A program made the position numbers and the translations under genes. From Candidatus Rokuibacteriota bacterium (GTDB lineage Bacteria; Methylomirabilota; Methylomirabilia; Rokubacteriales; CSP1-6), in the NCBI GenBank assembly GCA_003221435.1, contig QHRS01000168.1, forward strand, positions 1 to 12,329: a stretch of 12,329 nucleotides of DNA, read 5' to 3'. Every line of letters begins with the position of its first letter. The first letter of the stretch is position 1. Below are positions 6,890-12,329 of the stretch, piece after piece. The notes beneath the pieces were generated by a model. It made no database searches, had not been told where the DNA came from, and was given only the letters and a program-made list of their open reading frames with translations.

Positions 6890-7743
6890 TTAGCCGGACA
6901 GCTCTCTGCGCACGTCGACGATGCTCAGGATTCCCACCACCATCGCCGTGACGACGAGCAGCAGCCCCACGGCGCTCGCCGCAGCCGGGGGGTATTGGAG
7001 GACCGCGATCTCGTTCGACATCGCCAGCACCACCGAGGCGCTCTGCCCGCCGCTCATGATCTTGACGACGAAGAAATCCCCCATGACCAGGGCGACGACA
7101 AAGATCGAGCCCATCGCGATGCCGGTCTTCGACAGGGGCACGACGACCTCTCCGATCACCCGCAAGCGGCCGGCGCCGGCGTCCACGGCGGCTTCGATCA
7201 CCGCGGGGTCGATGCGCGCCATGGAGTTGAAGATCGGCACGATCATGAACAACGAGAAGAGATGGACGTAGGCGATCACCACCGCGAAGTCGGAGAACAG
7301 CAGGAACTCCAGCGGATGGTCGACAATGCCGAGCGCGATCAGCGACTGATTGAAGATGCCGTTGCGGCCGAGAAACGGGATCCACGAGATCATGCGGATG
7401 ACGTTCGATGTCCAGAAGGGGACGGTGCACAGCAGGAACAGGGCCAGCTGCAACAGGAACGGGCGGACATGGAAGACGAGAAAATACGAGACCGTGAAGC
7501 CGATATGACGGCATATTTGATCGTGGTCGCATAGAGCGTATAGGTCAGGCTGGACCGGAACAGCTCGACATAGTTGGTGAGGACGAACGTCGGGATGATG
7601 TCGAACTGATCGAAGTCGAAGAAACTCACGGCCACGACCAGCACCAGCGGGACCCCGAAGAACACGAGCAACTGCAGCGCGAGCGGCGCCACCAGGAGAT
7701 GGTGGAGGCGCGGCCACCACGTGTTCGATCGGCGGGCTGGCAT
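6890..7743 (-). pseudogene. ABC transporter permease 1 (PotB-like), disrupted by a frameshift near 7502-7509
   Basis: The first 79 codons from the ATG at 7743 read as a permease N-terminus: TM1 LLVAPLALQLLVFFGVPLVL, then ELFRSSLTYTLYATTIKYAV. The frame then turns to nonsense and stops at 7390. From 7504 to the TAA at 6890 a second frame gives the rest: GFTVSYFLVFHVR, IPFLGRNGIFNQSL and the EAA loop VIEAAVDAGAG with VVVPLSKTGI. The join needs 3n+1 missing bases. From my memory of related permeases about eight residues of TM2 are absent, so about 22 bp lost fits best. Either the gene is inactivated or the assembly dropped bases. All neighbouring transporter genes are intact. No clear ribosome site precedes 7743, and the long palindrome lies just upstream. 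Confidence 0.85.
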
Positions 7744-7753
7744 GGCAGAGCGA

Positions 7754-7783
7754 GCCGGAGGGCGGCCGCGGCCGCCCTCCGGC
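7754..7783 (-). repeat. Perfect 30-bp palindrome between binding-protein and permease genes
   Basis: The left arm GCCGGAGGGCGGCCG is the exact reverse complement of the right arm, 15 bp each with no spacer. In RNA this gives a GC-only-rich stem of about 13 bp with a 4-nt loop. It starts 10 bases after the stop codon of the binding-protein gene and ends 10 bp before the permease ATG. By analogy with binding-protein operons such as malEFG, it may protect the 3' end of the binding-protein mRNA and lower permease expression. There is no T run, so full termination is less likely. Confidence 0.7.
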
Positions 7784-7793
7784 GCCGATCACG

Positions 7794-9095
7794 TTACGCC
7801 GAGATGAACTCGTTCCACTTCCGGACCATGTACCGGCTCTCGTCCATCAGCGTGTTCCAGCAGGCAACCTTGCCCATGCGCTCCCAGAAGGCGCCGCCGT
7901 CGCGCACCTGGCCCGCCTTCTCCATGAGATTGCCATAGGGGTCCTTGATCTCGCCCTTGGCCGGCTTGCCGTCGTACCAGTAGCCCCACTCGTCCGGCGT
8001 CATGAACTTCCTGGCGGTCTCGGGAACCGAGCTGTAGTAACCCTGCTTGGCGATGAAGCCGCCCTGCCAGCCAGACTGGTACCAGTTGAGGTACTCGTAG
8101 GCGGCGTCCAGCTTGAGGCCCTTCAGGTGCCGCATCGGGGCGATGCAGCTTGCCCAGGCGCGGTAGCCTTCCTTGAGCGGGGCGTAATAGCACGGGATGC
8201 CGCGGGAGCGCACGGCCGTCACTGCCGGCGACCACATCGACTGGATCACCACTTCCCCCGACGCCATCAGGTTGACCGACTCGTCGAAGGTCGTCCAGAA
8301 GGCCCGGAACTGGCCGGCCTTCTTCGCGTCGACCAGGATCTTGATGGTCTTGTCGATCTCCTCCTTGGTCATGTTCCCCTTGTCGCCGTACTTGATATCA
8401 CCGCGCGACTCGATCGCCATCGCGGCATCCATGATGCCGATCGAGGGCACATCGAGGATGGCGGTCCTACCCTTGAACTCCGGATTCAACAGCTCGTGCC
8501 AGTGCTCGATCGGCCGCTTCACGATATCGGGCCGGATGCCGAGCGTGTCGGCGTTGTAGACGGTCGGGATCCCGTTGGCCCACCGGGTCGGGCTCTTGGA
8601 GAACTTCGTCGACTCCGGACCGTCCACGTACTGGACTTCGAACGGCAGGACGCCCTCGGTCGAGACCTTGCGGCCATCGGGGTACTCGCCCTTGGTGAAG
8701 ATCGGCACGACCTTGTCCCACCATTTGTACTTCTTGAGGTCGATGGGGTGGAGCACGCCACGGGGCACCAGATGCAACAGGAAGAAGTACTCCATGTCGG
8801 CGATGTCGACCGAGTTCGGCTGGGTCACGAACCGGTTGAGCAGGGCGTCATGGGCGCCGGTCTGCATCTCGACCTGGAAGCCGAGGTCTTTCGTCGCCTG
8901 TCTGGCGATGTCGATGATCGCCGAGTACGAGCCGCCGACCTGGACCAGCTTGATGTCTTTGATGTTCTGCGCCCAGACCGTCGGGAATCCGCCGATCGCG
9001 CCCGAGCCGGCCATCACGCCAGCCGTCGCGGCGGCCCCCTTCAAGACCTGGCGCCGAGTGAGCTTGTGCCCCACTGTCTTGCCTGCCTCCGACAT
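7794..9095 (-). CDS. ABC transporter extracytoplasmic solute-binding protein, Tat signal (PotD-like)
   Basis: A 433-residue exported protein that captures the solute for the permeases downstream. The N-terminus has a twin-arginine motif TRRQVLKG (13-20), a hydrophobic stretch AAATAGVMAGSGAIGG, and a likely cleavage after VWA (42). The mature part follows the spermidine/putrescine type of binding-protein fold: an early strand IKLVQVGGSY, GIPTVYNADTLGIRP at the hinge, HWHELLNPEFKGRTAI, and late MWSPAV and GYWYDGKPA. The open frame runs upstream to 9341, but the ATG at 9095 has the only strong ribosome site (AGGAGG, five bases away) and begins the Tat peptide, so the upstream part is not coding. 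It is first in the transporter cluster, behind the divergent region. Tat export suggests folding in the cytoplasm, perhaps with a cofactor or metal. Substrate unknown; polyamine, amino acid derivative or a cyclic amide are options. Confidence 0.93.
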   Translation of the reverse strand: MSEAGKTVGHKLTRRQVLKGAAATAGVMAGSGAIGGFPTVWAQNIKDIKLVQVGGSYSAIIDIARQATKDLGFQVEMQTGAHDALLNRFVTQPNSVDIADMEYFFLLHLVPRGVLHPIDLKKYKWWDKVVPIFTKGEYPDGRKVSTEGVLPFEVQYVDGPESTKFSKSPTRWANGIPTVYNADTLGIRPDIVKRPIEHWHELLNPEFKGRTAILDVPSIGIMDAAMAIESRGDIKYGDKGNMTKEEIDKTIKILVDAKKAGQFRAFWTTFDESVNLMASGEVVIQSMWSPAVTAVRSRGIPCYYAPLKEGYRAWASCIAPMRHLKGLKLDAAYEYLNWYQSGWQGGFIAKQGYYSSVPETARKFMTPDEWGYWYDGKPAKGEIKDPYGNLMEKAGQVRDGGAFWERMGKVACWNTLMDESRYMVRKWNEFISA

Positions 9096-9100
9096 GGTGA

Positions 9101-9106
9101 CCTCCT
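9101..9106 (-). promoter_or_regulatory. Strong ribosome binding site of the solute-binding protein
   Basis: AGGAGG five bases before the ATG at 9095, the best Shine-Dalgarno match in the window. It fixes the start and fits the high expression usual for binding proteins. Confidence 0.75.
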
Positions 9107-9197
9107 CTTGCGTCGTTCGAGTCAGTCGAGCCGGCCAGCTCGGGGCGAGCCTCCACCCGACGCCGCGAACGGCATCCCGCCGTGTCGCGCTCGCCCG

Positions 9198-9212
9198 CAC
9201 TGGTGTGCAGTG
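9198..9212. promoter_or_regulatory. Inverted repeat CACTG-N5-CAGTG, possible operator
   Basis: Two exact 5-bp arms separated by five bases, just downstream of the candidate -10 box of the transporter promoter, near where transcription would begin. The position suits a repressor site for the transporter cluster or for the divergent WD40 gene. Arms this short can arise by chance. Confidence 0.3.
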
Positions 9213-9213
9213 A

Positions 9214-9242
9214 CGGGTACACCCCTCCCGACACGGTGTCAA
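9214..9242 (-). promoter_or_regulatory. Candidate promoter of the transporter gene cluster
   Basis: On the minus strand a consensus -35 box TTGACA (9237-9242) is followed after 17 bp by TACCCG (9214-9219), a poor -10 box, about 120 bp upstream of the binding-protein ATG. A run of six A (T on the transcribed reading) lies just upstream at 9246-9251, like an UP element. An inverted repeat GACAC-G-GTGTC (9230-9240) overlaps the -35 box and could be an operator. The -35 box and spacing support it; the -10 is weak. Confidence 0.4.
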
Positions 9243-9272
9243 ACGAAAAAAGGGTCGGCCCCCTGCCATACT

Positions 9273-10376
9273 ATGAGGCGCGGTGTCCATTTCGAGCCTT
9301 CGTTCCCGGCTCCGGCGCTGACGACCGCCACCTTCCGCCAAGGAGTCTCATACGCTCCGCGTGGGGCCTTGGCTGTCCTGGCCGCCGTGATGCTCTGGTT
9401 CGTGGCCCCTGCCCGGGGCGAAGAGCCACCGCCGGGCGCGGCGAGGCGACACCACCCGCGCCCTCGCTCGGTCCTCCTGGGTCACAAGGCCGGGGTGGAC
9501 ACGATTGCCTTCGCTCCTGATAGCAAGACCTTGGCTTCGGGTAGCCCAGACGGCTCCATCGTCCTGTGGAATGTGGCCGCCCGCGAGCCGCTCGGGCCCC
9601 CGCTCACCGGCCACGTGAAGGGGGTGACGAGCGTCGCGTTCAGTCTGGACGGCAACACGCTGGCCTCGGGGAGCGCGGACGGAACGATTGTCCTGTGGGA
9701 TGTTGCCGCCCGCAAGCCCCTCGGGCCTCCGCTCATCGGCCACGCGGAGGGCGTAACGAGCGTCGCGTTCAGCCCGGACGGCAGCACCCTCGCCTCGGGG
9801 AGCGACGACAGGACCGTGATCCTTTGGGATCTCGCGGCCCGTAGGCCCAAGGGCCGTCCGCTCGGCGGCCACACCGACTGGGTCGCGAGCGTCGCGTTCA
9901 GCCCCGACGGCAGGACCTTGGCCTCAGGGAGCGCGGACAGAACCATCATCCTGTGGAGCCTCGCTGCCGGCCGGCCGCTCGCCTCCCCGCTCGGTGGGCA
10001 CAGGGACTGGGTCACCAGTATCTCCTTCGCTCCGGACGGCAAGACCCTGGCGTCGGGGAGCAACGACAGGACGATCATCCTCTGGGATGTCGCTGCCGGT
10101 CGGCCCCTTGGCCCGCCGCTCTCCGGCCACCGGAACTGGGTCACCAGTGTCGCCTTCAGCCCCGATGGGAAGATCCTCGCCTCCGGGAGCGCCGACCGGA
10201 CCCTCCTCCTCTGGGATGTCGCGACGCACCACGCCCTCAGCTCCCGGCTGATCGGCGGCCACCGGCGGGGCGTGACCAGCGTCGTCTGGAGCCCCGACGG
10301 CGAGACCGTTGCCTCGGGGAGCGACGACAAGCGGATCATCATCTGGGATCTCGGCCGCGAGGCCTCGCGCCGCTAG
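9273..10376 (+). CDS. Exported seven-bladed WD40 beta-propeller protein
   Basis: A 367-residue protein and the only plus-strand gene here. Residues 30-49 (PRGALAVLAAVMLWFVAPARG) look like a signal peptide or N-terminal anchor, with cleavage possible near ARG-EE. Then come seven WD40 repeats starting with GH at about residues 70, 113, 156, 199, 242, 285 and 329. Each is close to GH-x4-VTSVAFSPDG-x-TLASGS-x-D-x-TIILWDVAA, enough for one closed propeller. No enzyme domain is attached, so it is likely a periplasmic or surface protein-binding scaffold. The start is uncertain: the ATG at 9273 has no clear ribosome site and leaves a long stretch before the hydrophobic segment. An AAGGAG at 9340-9345 has no good in-frame start behind it; TTG at 9369 is possible. 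It diverges from the transporter genes and converges with the LLM gene. Partner unknown. Confidence 0.88.
   Translation: MRRGVHFEPSFPAPALTTATFRQGVSYAPRGALAVLAAVMLWFVAPARGEEPPPGAARRHHPRPRSVLLGHKAGVDTIAFAPDSKTLASGSPDGSIVLWNVAAREPLGPPLTGHVKGVTSVAFSLDGNTLASGSADGTIVLWDVAARKPLGPPLIGHAEGVTSVAFSPDGSTLASGSDDRTVILWDLAARRPKGRPLGGHTDWVASVAFSPDGRTLASGSADRTIILWSLAAGRPLASPLGGHRDWVTSISFAPDGKTLASGSNDRTIILWDVAAGRPLGPPLSGHRNWVTSVAFSPDGKILASGSADRTLLLWDVATHHALSSRLIGGHRRGVTSVVWSPDGETVASGSDDKRIIIWDLGREASRR
9480..10371 (+). repeat. Seven tandem 129-bp WD40-encoding repeats
   Basis: GGC/GGT-CAC (Gly-His) recurs at 9480, 9609, 9738, 9867, 9996 and 10125, exactly 129 bp apart, and at 10257 after one 132-bp unit. The DNA is similar between units, for example GCCTC(G/A)GGGAGC before the Asp codon and CTGTGG/CTCTGG-GAT at the WD. 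This points to internal duplication of one blade with limited divergence. Confidence 0.9.
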
Positions 10377-10390
10377 GGCCGTTGAGGCCC
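10376..10390. terminator. Short hairpin between convergent genes, possible weak terminator
   Basis: GGGCC, loop GTTGA, GGCCC, starting at the last base of the WD40 stop codon and lying in the 23-bp gap before the end of the LLM gene. The 5-bp stem is short and no T tract follows, so support is mostly its position between converging genes. Confidence 0.25.
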
Positions 10391-10399
10391 CCTTCGATA

Positions 10400-11446
10400 T
10401 TACGTCAGGCGCGGGATCACTCGATCGGCAAACAGACGCATCGAATTGAGCACCCGCTCGTGCGGGATCTGCCCGCCGGCGTTCATCCACGCCGAGAGAC
10501 TCGAGAAGCCGATCTCCTCGCGCAAGGCGAGCAGTCGATCGGCCACAGCCTCCGGGCTCCCGTAGATCGCCTGCTCGGCCAGCACGTCGTCGTAGGAGAT
10601 CGTCCCCAGCCGCTGCGCTCGCCCGTCCCGCGCCTCTGCCGTCTGGGCGGGGGCGCCGTCGGTCATCTGCAGCGCCCGGCTGATCGCGCGAAAGAAGTGC
10701 ATGGTGCTCGCCTCGGGTTCCTCTCGCGCTCGTCGGTCCGTTTCCGCCACGTAGACCGGGAGGCTGATCGCGATATCTCCCCGGCCGGGGTGGTTCGCCG
10801 CTCTCCACCCGTCATGGTACCCGCCGATGAAGCGCCTCAGGTCCGAGATGGAGATGGTGCGCGGGGCCACGAAGACCGGAAAGCCCATGCGTCCGACCAG
10901 CGGGTACGTGTCCTGCGTCGTCGCCGCGATGCGGACGCGTGGATACGGTTTCTGATAGGGCTTGGGCATGACGCATACGTCGCGGAACTGGAAGTACGTC
11001 CCTTCGTGGGAGAAGCGGTCGTGCGTCCACGCTTTGACCAGGACGTCGAGCGTCTCGAGGAAGCGCTCCCGGCTTTCGCCGTACGCGATGTTGAAGCCGC
11101 GATAGTGGCCGGGAAGCCCGCTCCGCCCGACGCCGAATTCGAGCCGTCCCTTGCTGAGATGGTCGACCGTCGCCACGTCCTCGGCGAGACGCAACGGATG
11201 GCTCAGCGGGAGGACCTGGACGGCGATCCCGATTTTGATCCGCTGCGTCCGGGTCGCGACGGCGCCGGCGACGACGAGGGGTGAGGACAGCACCGAGCGG
11301 TCCTTCTGGAAGTGGAGCTCCGCGAGCCAGAGGGCGTCGAAGCCGAGTGCCTCCGCGGCGATCATCTCGGCCATCGACTCGTCGAACGCCGTCGCCTCGC
11401 TCATCCCCGCTGGACACTGGAACTCCGTGAACAGGCCGAATTCCAT
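10400..11446 (-). CDS. LLM class flavin-dependent oxidoreductase (luciferase-like monooxygenase)
   Basis: A 348-residue TIM-barrel enzyme of the bacterial luciferase family that uses FMNH2 or F420 to oxidise or reduce a small organic substrate in the cytoplasm. Typical parts are MEFGLFTEFQ at the start (first strand), AEALGFDALWLAELHF (30-46), the flavin-contact region IGIAVQVLPLSHPLRLAEDV, DHLSKGRLEFGVGRSG (95-110), and ERFLETLDVLVKAW. The C-terminal part contains YGSPEAVADRLLALREEIGF, the usual family ending that sets the cofactor pocket. The start at 11446 is chosen because GGGAG lies four bases upstream and the protein then begins exactly at the first strand. An upstream ATG at 11497 would add 17 residues without support. 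The length is normal and nothing looks broken. Cofactor and substrate cannot be told. Its nearest same-strand neighbour is the ThuA gene, 141 bp upstream. Confidence 0.93.
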   Translation of the reverse strand: MEFGLFTEFQCPAGMSEATAFDESMAEMIAAEALGFDALWLAELHFQKDRSVLSSPLVVAGAVATRTQRIKIGIAVQVLPLSHPLRLAEDVATVDHLSKGRLEFGVGRSGLPGHYRGFNIAYGESRERFLETLDVLVKAWTHDRFSHEGTYFQFRDVCVMPKPYQKPYPRVRIAATTQDTYPLVGRMGFPVFVAPRTISISDLRRFIGGYHDGWRAANHPGRGDIAISLPVYVAETDRRAREEPEASTMHFFRAISRALQMTDGAPAQTAEARDGRAQRLGTISYDDVLAEQAIYGSPEAVADRLLALREEIGFSSLSAWMNAGGQIPHERVLNSMRLFADRVIPRLT

Positions 11447-11450
11447 GCGG

Positions 11451-11455
11451 CTCCC
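11451..11455 (-). promoter_or_regulatory. Ribosome binding site supporting the 11446 start of the LLM gene
   Basis: GGGAG four bases before the ATG at 11446. It decides between this start and the in-frame ATG at 11497. Confidence 0.5.
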
Positions 11456-11498
11456 GAGCGGACGAGGGCTCGGGGACGTCAATCCAGCGCCGTCCACC

Positions 11499-11513
11499 GG
11501 GTGGGAGCCACCC
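11499..11513. repeat. Small inverted repeat between ThuA and LLM genes
   Basis: GGGTGG, loop GAG, CCACCC in the 141-bp gap. It is a short perfect hairpin without a T run. It may end the ThuA transcript or sit in the LLM leader. No promoter was recognised in this gap. Confidence 0.25.
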
Positions 11514-11587
11514 TCCGGAGTATCCGAGTGTCGTGGCCGGGGTTGCGTGGCCGAGCCGCTCCGAATAGCCAGAGCTTGGTCATGGTC

Positions 11588-12329
11588 TCATTTCTCGGGA
11601 GGGACCACCGCATAGCCAGGGGCGACCTGCTCAACGTTGGGGGTGACGTCCGCGATCGCTTCACGCAGAGCCCACGAGATGCCGCCCGCCAGGATGTTCT
11701 GGAAGACGGGGTTGGTCCACACGTCCTCGCGGTGGCCCATCGAGGTGTAGAAGACGCGCCCCTTGCCGTGCATCCGCGCCCAAGTCGCCGGATAGGGCGG
11801 ACGGTTGTACACGCTGTCGCTTCCGGTCTTGGCCATCCCGTCCGTTTCCTGCGCGAGAATCACGTGGAGGTCCCTCTGGTAGTCTTTGAACGAGTACCAC
11901 TCCTCGGTGAGCTCGAAGCCGCCCTTGACGTCGGCGCACCCAGGGAAGGTCGGGTCGGCGCAGATCATTCTCGCCCTCTGCTGTTTGCCGTGCTGGATGA
12001 ATTCGCCGCCGAGCATCTGAACATAGGGGTCCGCGTTCTCGCGCGCATGGGCAAACCGGCTTCCCGGGCTGTGGAACGTGTCGGCCGCGCTGTGCACGCC
12101 AATGAACCCCTTGCCGTGCGTGATCGCCTGGAGGAACTCCGCCTTTCCGTCCGGCGTCATCGGGGCGTTCTTGTCGGTCCCCGCGATGGTGAGATCGCCC
12201 GTGGTGTAGAAGAGGAAGGCGTCGTACTTCGCCAGGTCGTCCTTGACAAAGACGCTTCCGTCCTTGGTATGGGTGACCGCCCAGCCGTGCTTGTGCGCCA
12301 GTTCCAGCAGGACCCTCTCCGCGTGGCTC
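11588..12329 (-). CDS. ThuA domain-containing protein, N-terminus cut by window edge
   Basis: An open frame of 246 codons enters from the right edge and ends at 11588, so the true start is outside the window. The visible part spans most of a ThuA domain, a class I glutamine amidotransferase-like fold linked to trehalose or other sugar use but with no proven reaction. Seen in order: ERVLLELAHKHGW, YDAFLFYTTGDLT, GKGFIGVHSAADTFH (the HSA-DTFH core), DPYVQMLGGEF, FELTEEWYSF, RPPYPATWAR and VFYTSMGHREDVW, then a closing helix ILAGGISWAL. No other domain follows it. A signal peptide or lipoprotein motif, common in this family, could lie in the missing N-terminus. It precedes the LLM gene on the same strand; a functional link is not evident. 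Confidence 0.92.
   Translation of the reverse strand, partial: SHAERVLLELAHKHGWAVTHTKDGSVFVKDDLAKYDAFLFYTTGDLTIAGTDKNAPMTPDGKAEFLQAITHGKGFIGVHSAADTFHSPGSRFAHARENADPYVQMLGGEFIQHGKQQRARMICADPTFPGCADVKGGFELTEEWYSFKDYQRDLHVILAQETDGMAKTGSDSVYNRPPYPATWARMHGKGRVFYTSMGHREDVWTNPVFQNILAGGISWALREAIADVTPNVEQVAPGYAVVPPEK

Noticed and set aside
5892..6893. Plus-strand 333-codon frame opposite permease 2
   Set aside because: Composed of charged Arg/Asp/His/Glu runs typical of antisense to a membrane protein gene.
7502..7509. Programmed ribosomal frameshift as explanation for the split permease
   Set aside because: There is no slippery heptamer at the join, and residues of TM2 appear to be missing, which slippage would not explain.
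8127..9272. Upstream extension of the WD40 open frame
   Set aside because: This part is antisense to the solute-binding protein gene and has a biased, domainless composition. The protein is taken to begin near 9273.
9096..9341. N-terminal extension of the solute-binding protein
   Set aside because: It has no ribosome site and would bury the Tat signal. AGGAGG before 9095 gives the real start.
9482..10342. Minus-strand frame antisense to the WD40 repeats with its own repeats
   Set aside because: Its periodicity is only the mirror of the WD40 DNA repeats; no recognisable fold or start signal.
11479..11583. Short minus-strand frame beginning MTKLWLFGAARP between the ThuA and LLM genes
   Set aside because: Only about 34 codons, no proper ribosome site, Arg-rich tail, no recognised family.

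Overview
This GC-rich window reads as a bacterial chromosome with a catabolic and transport gene style. It holds a Tat-exported solute-binding protein, an ABC importer, metal-dependent amidohydrolases, an LLM flavin oxidoreductase and a ThuA-domain protein. This gene mix suits a soil or sediment bacterium of a GC-rich lineage (a proteobacterium, or a lineage such as Rokubacteria/Methylomirabilota), but nothing in the window fixes the taxonomy. Nine of the ten protein genes lie on the minus strand. The exception is a plus-strand WD40 gene.

Layout in minus-strand transcription order. At the right edge is a ThuA-domain gene cut by the window end (11588-12329), then an LLM-class flavin-dependent oxidoreductase (10400-11446). 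The plus-strand seven-bladed WD40 gene (9273-10376) converges on the LLM gene and diverges from the transporter genes. From a shared divergent region (9096-9272) a minus-strand cluster begins: solute-binding protein (7794-9095), a perfect 30-bp palindrome, permease 1 (6890-7743, broken by a frameshift), permease 2 (6027-6878), ATPase (4787-5965) and an HpPgdA-like NodB-fold hydrolase (3858-4739). A 240-bp gap with three GC-rich hairpins follows. After it comes a second tight block: a small unknown protein (3311-3616), a COG0523/CobW-type GTPase (2266-3300), a dihydropyrimidinase/hydantoinase (774-2180) and an ornithine cyclodeaminase-family protein that runs off the left edge (1-752).

How they may work together (inference): the importer brings in a small nitrogen compound. 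The hydantoinase opens cyclic amides such as hydantoins or dihydropyrimidines. The NodB-fold hydrolase may act on a related small amide, and the OCD-family protein may process a downstream amino or imino acid. The COG0523 GTPase, which has a CVCC metal motif, is a plausible metal chaperone for the metal-dependent hydantoinase and/or deacetylase. No N-carbamoyl amino-acid hydrolase is visible. If the pathway is a classical hydantoin route, that gene must lie elsewhere.

The points most worth a second look are the frameshift in permease 1, the GTPase/small protein/hydantoinase block, the deacetylase's setting among import and ring-opening genes, and the long palindrome after the binding-protein gene.
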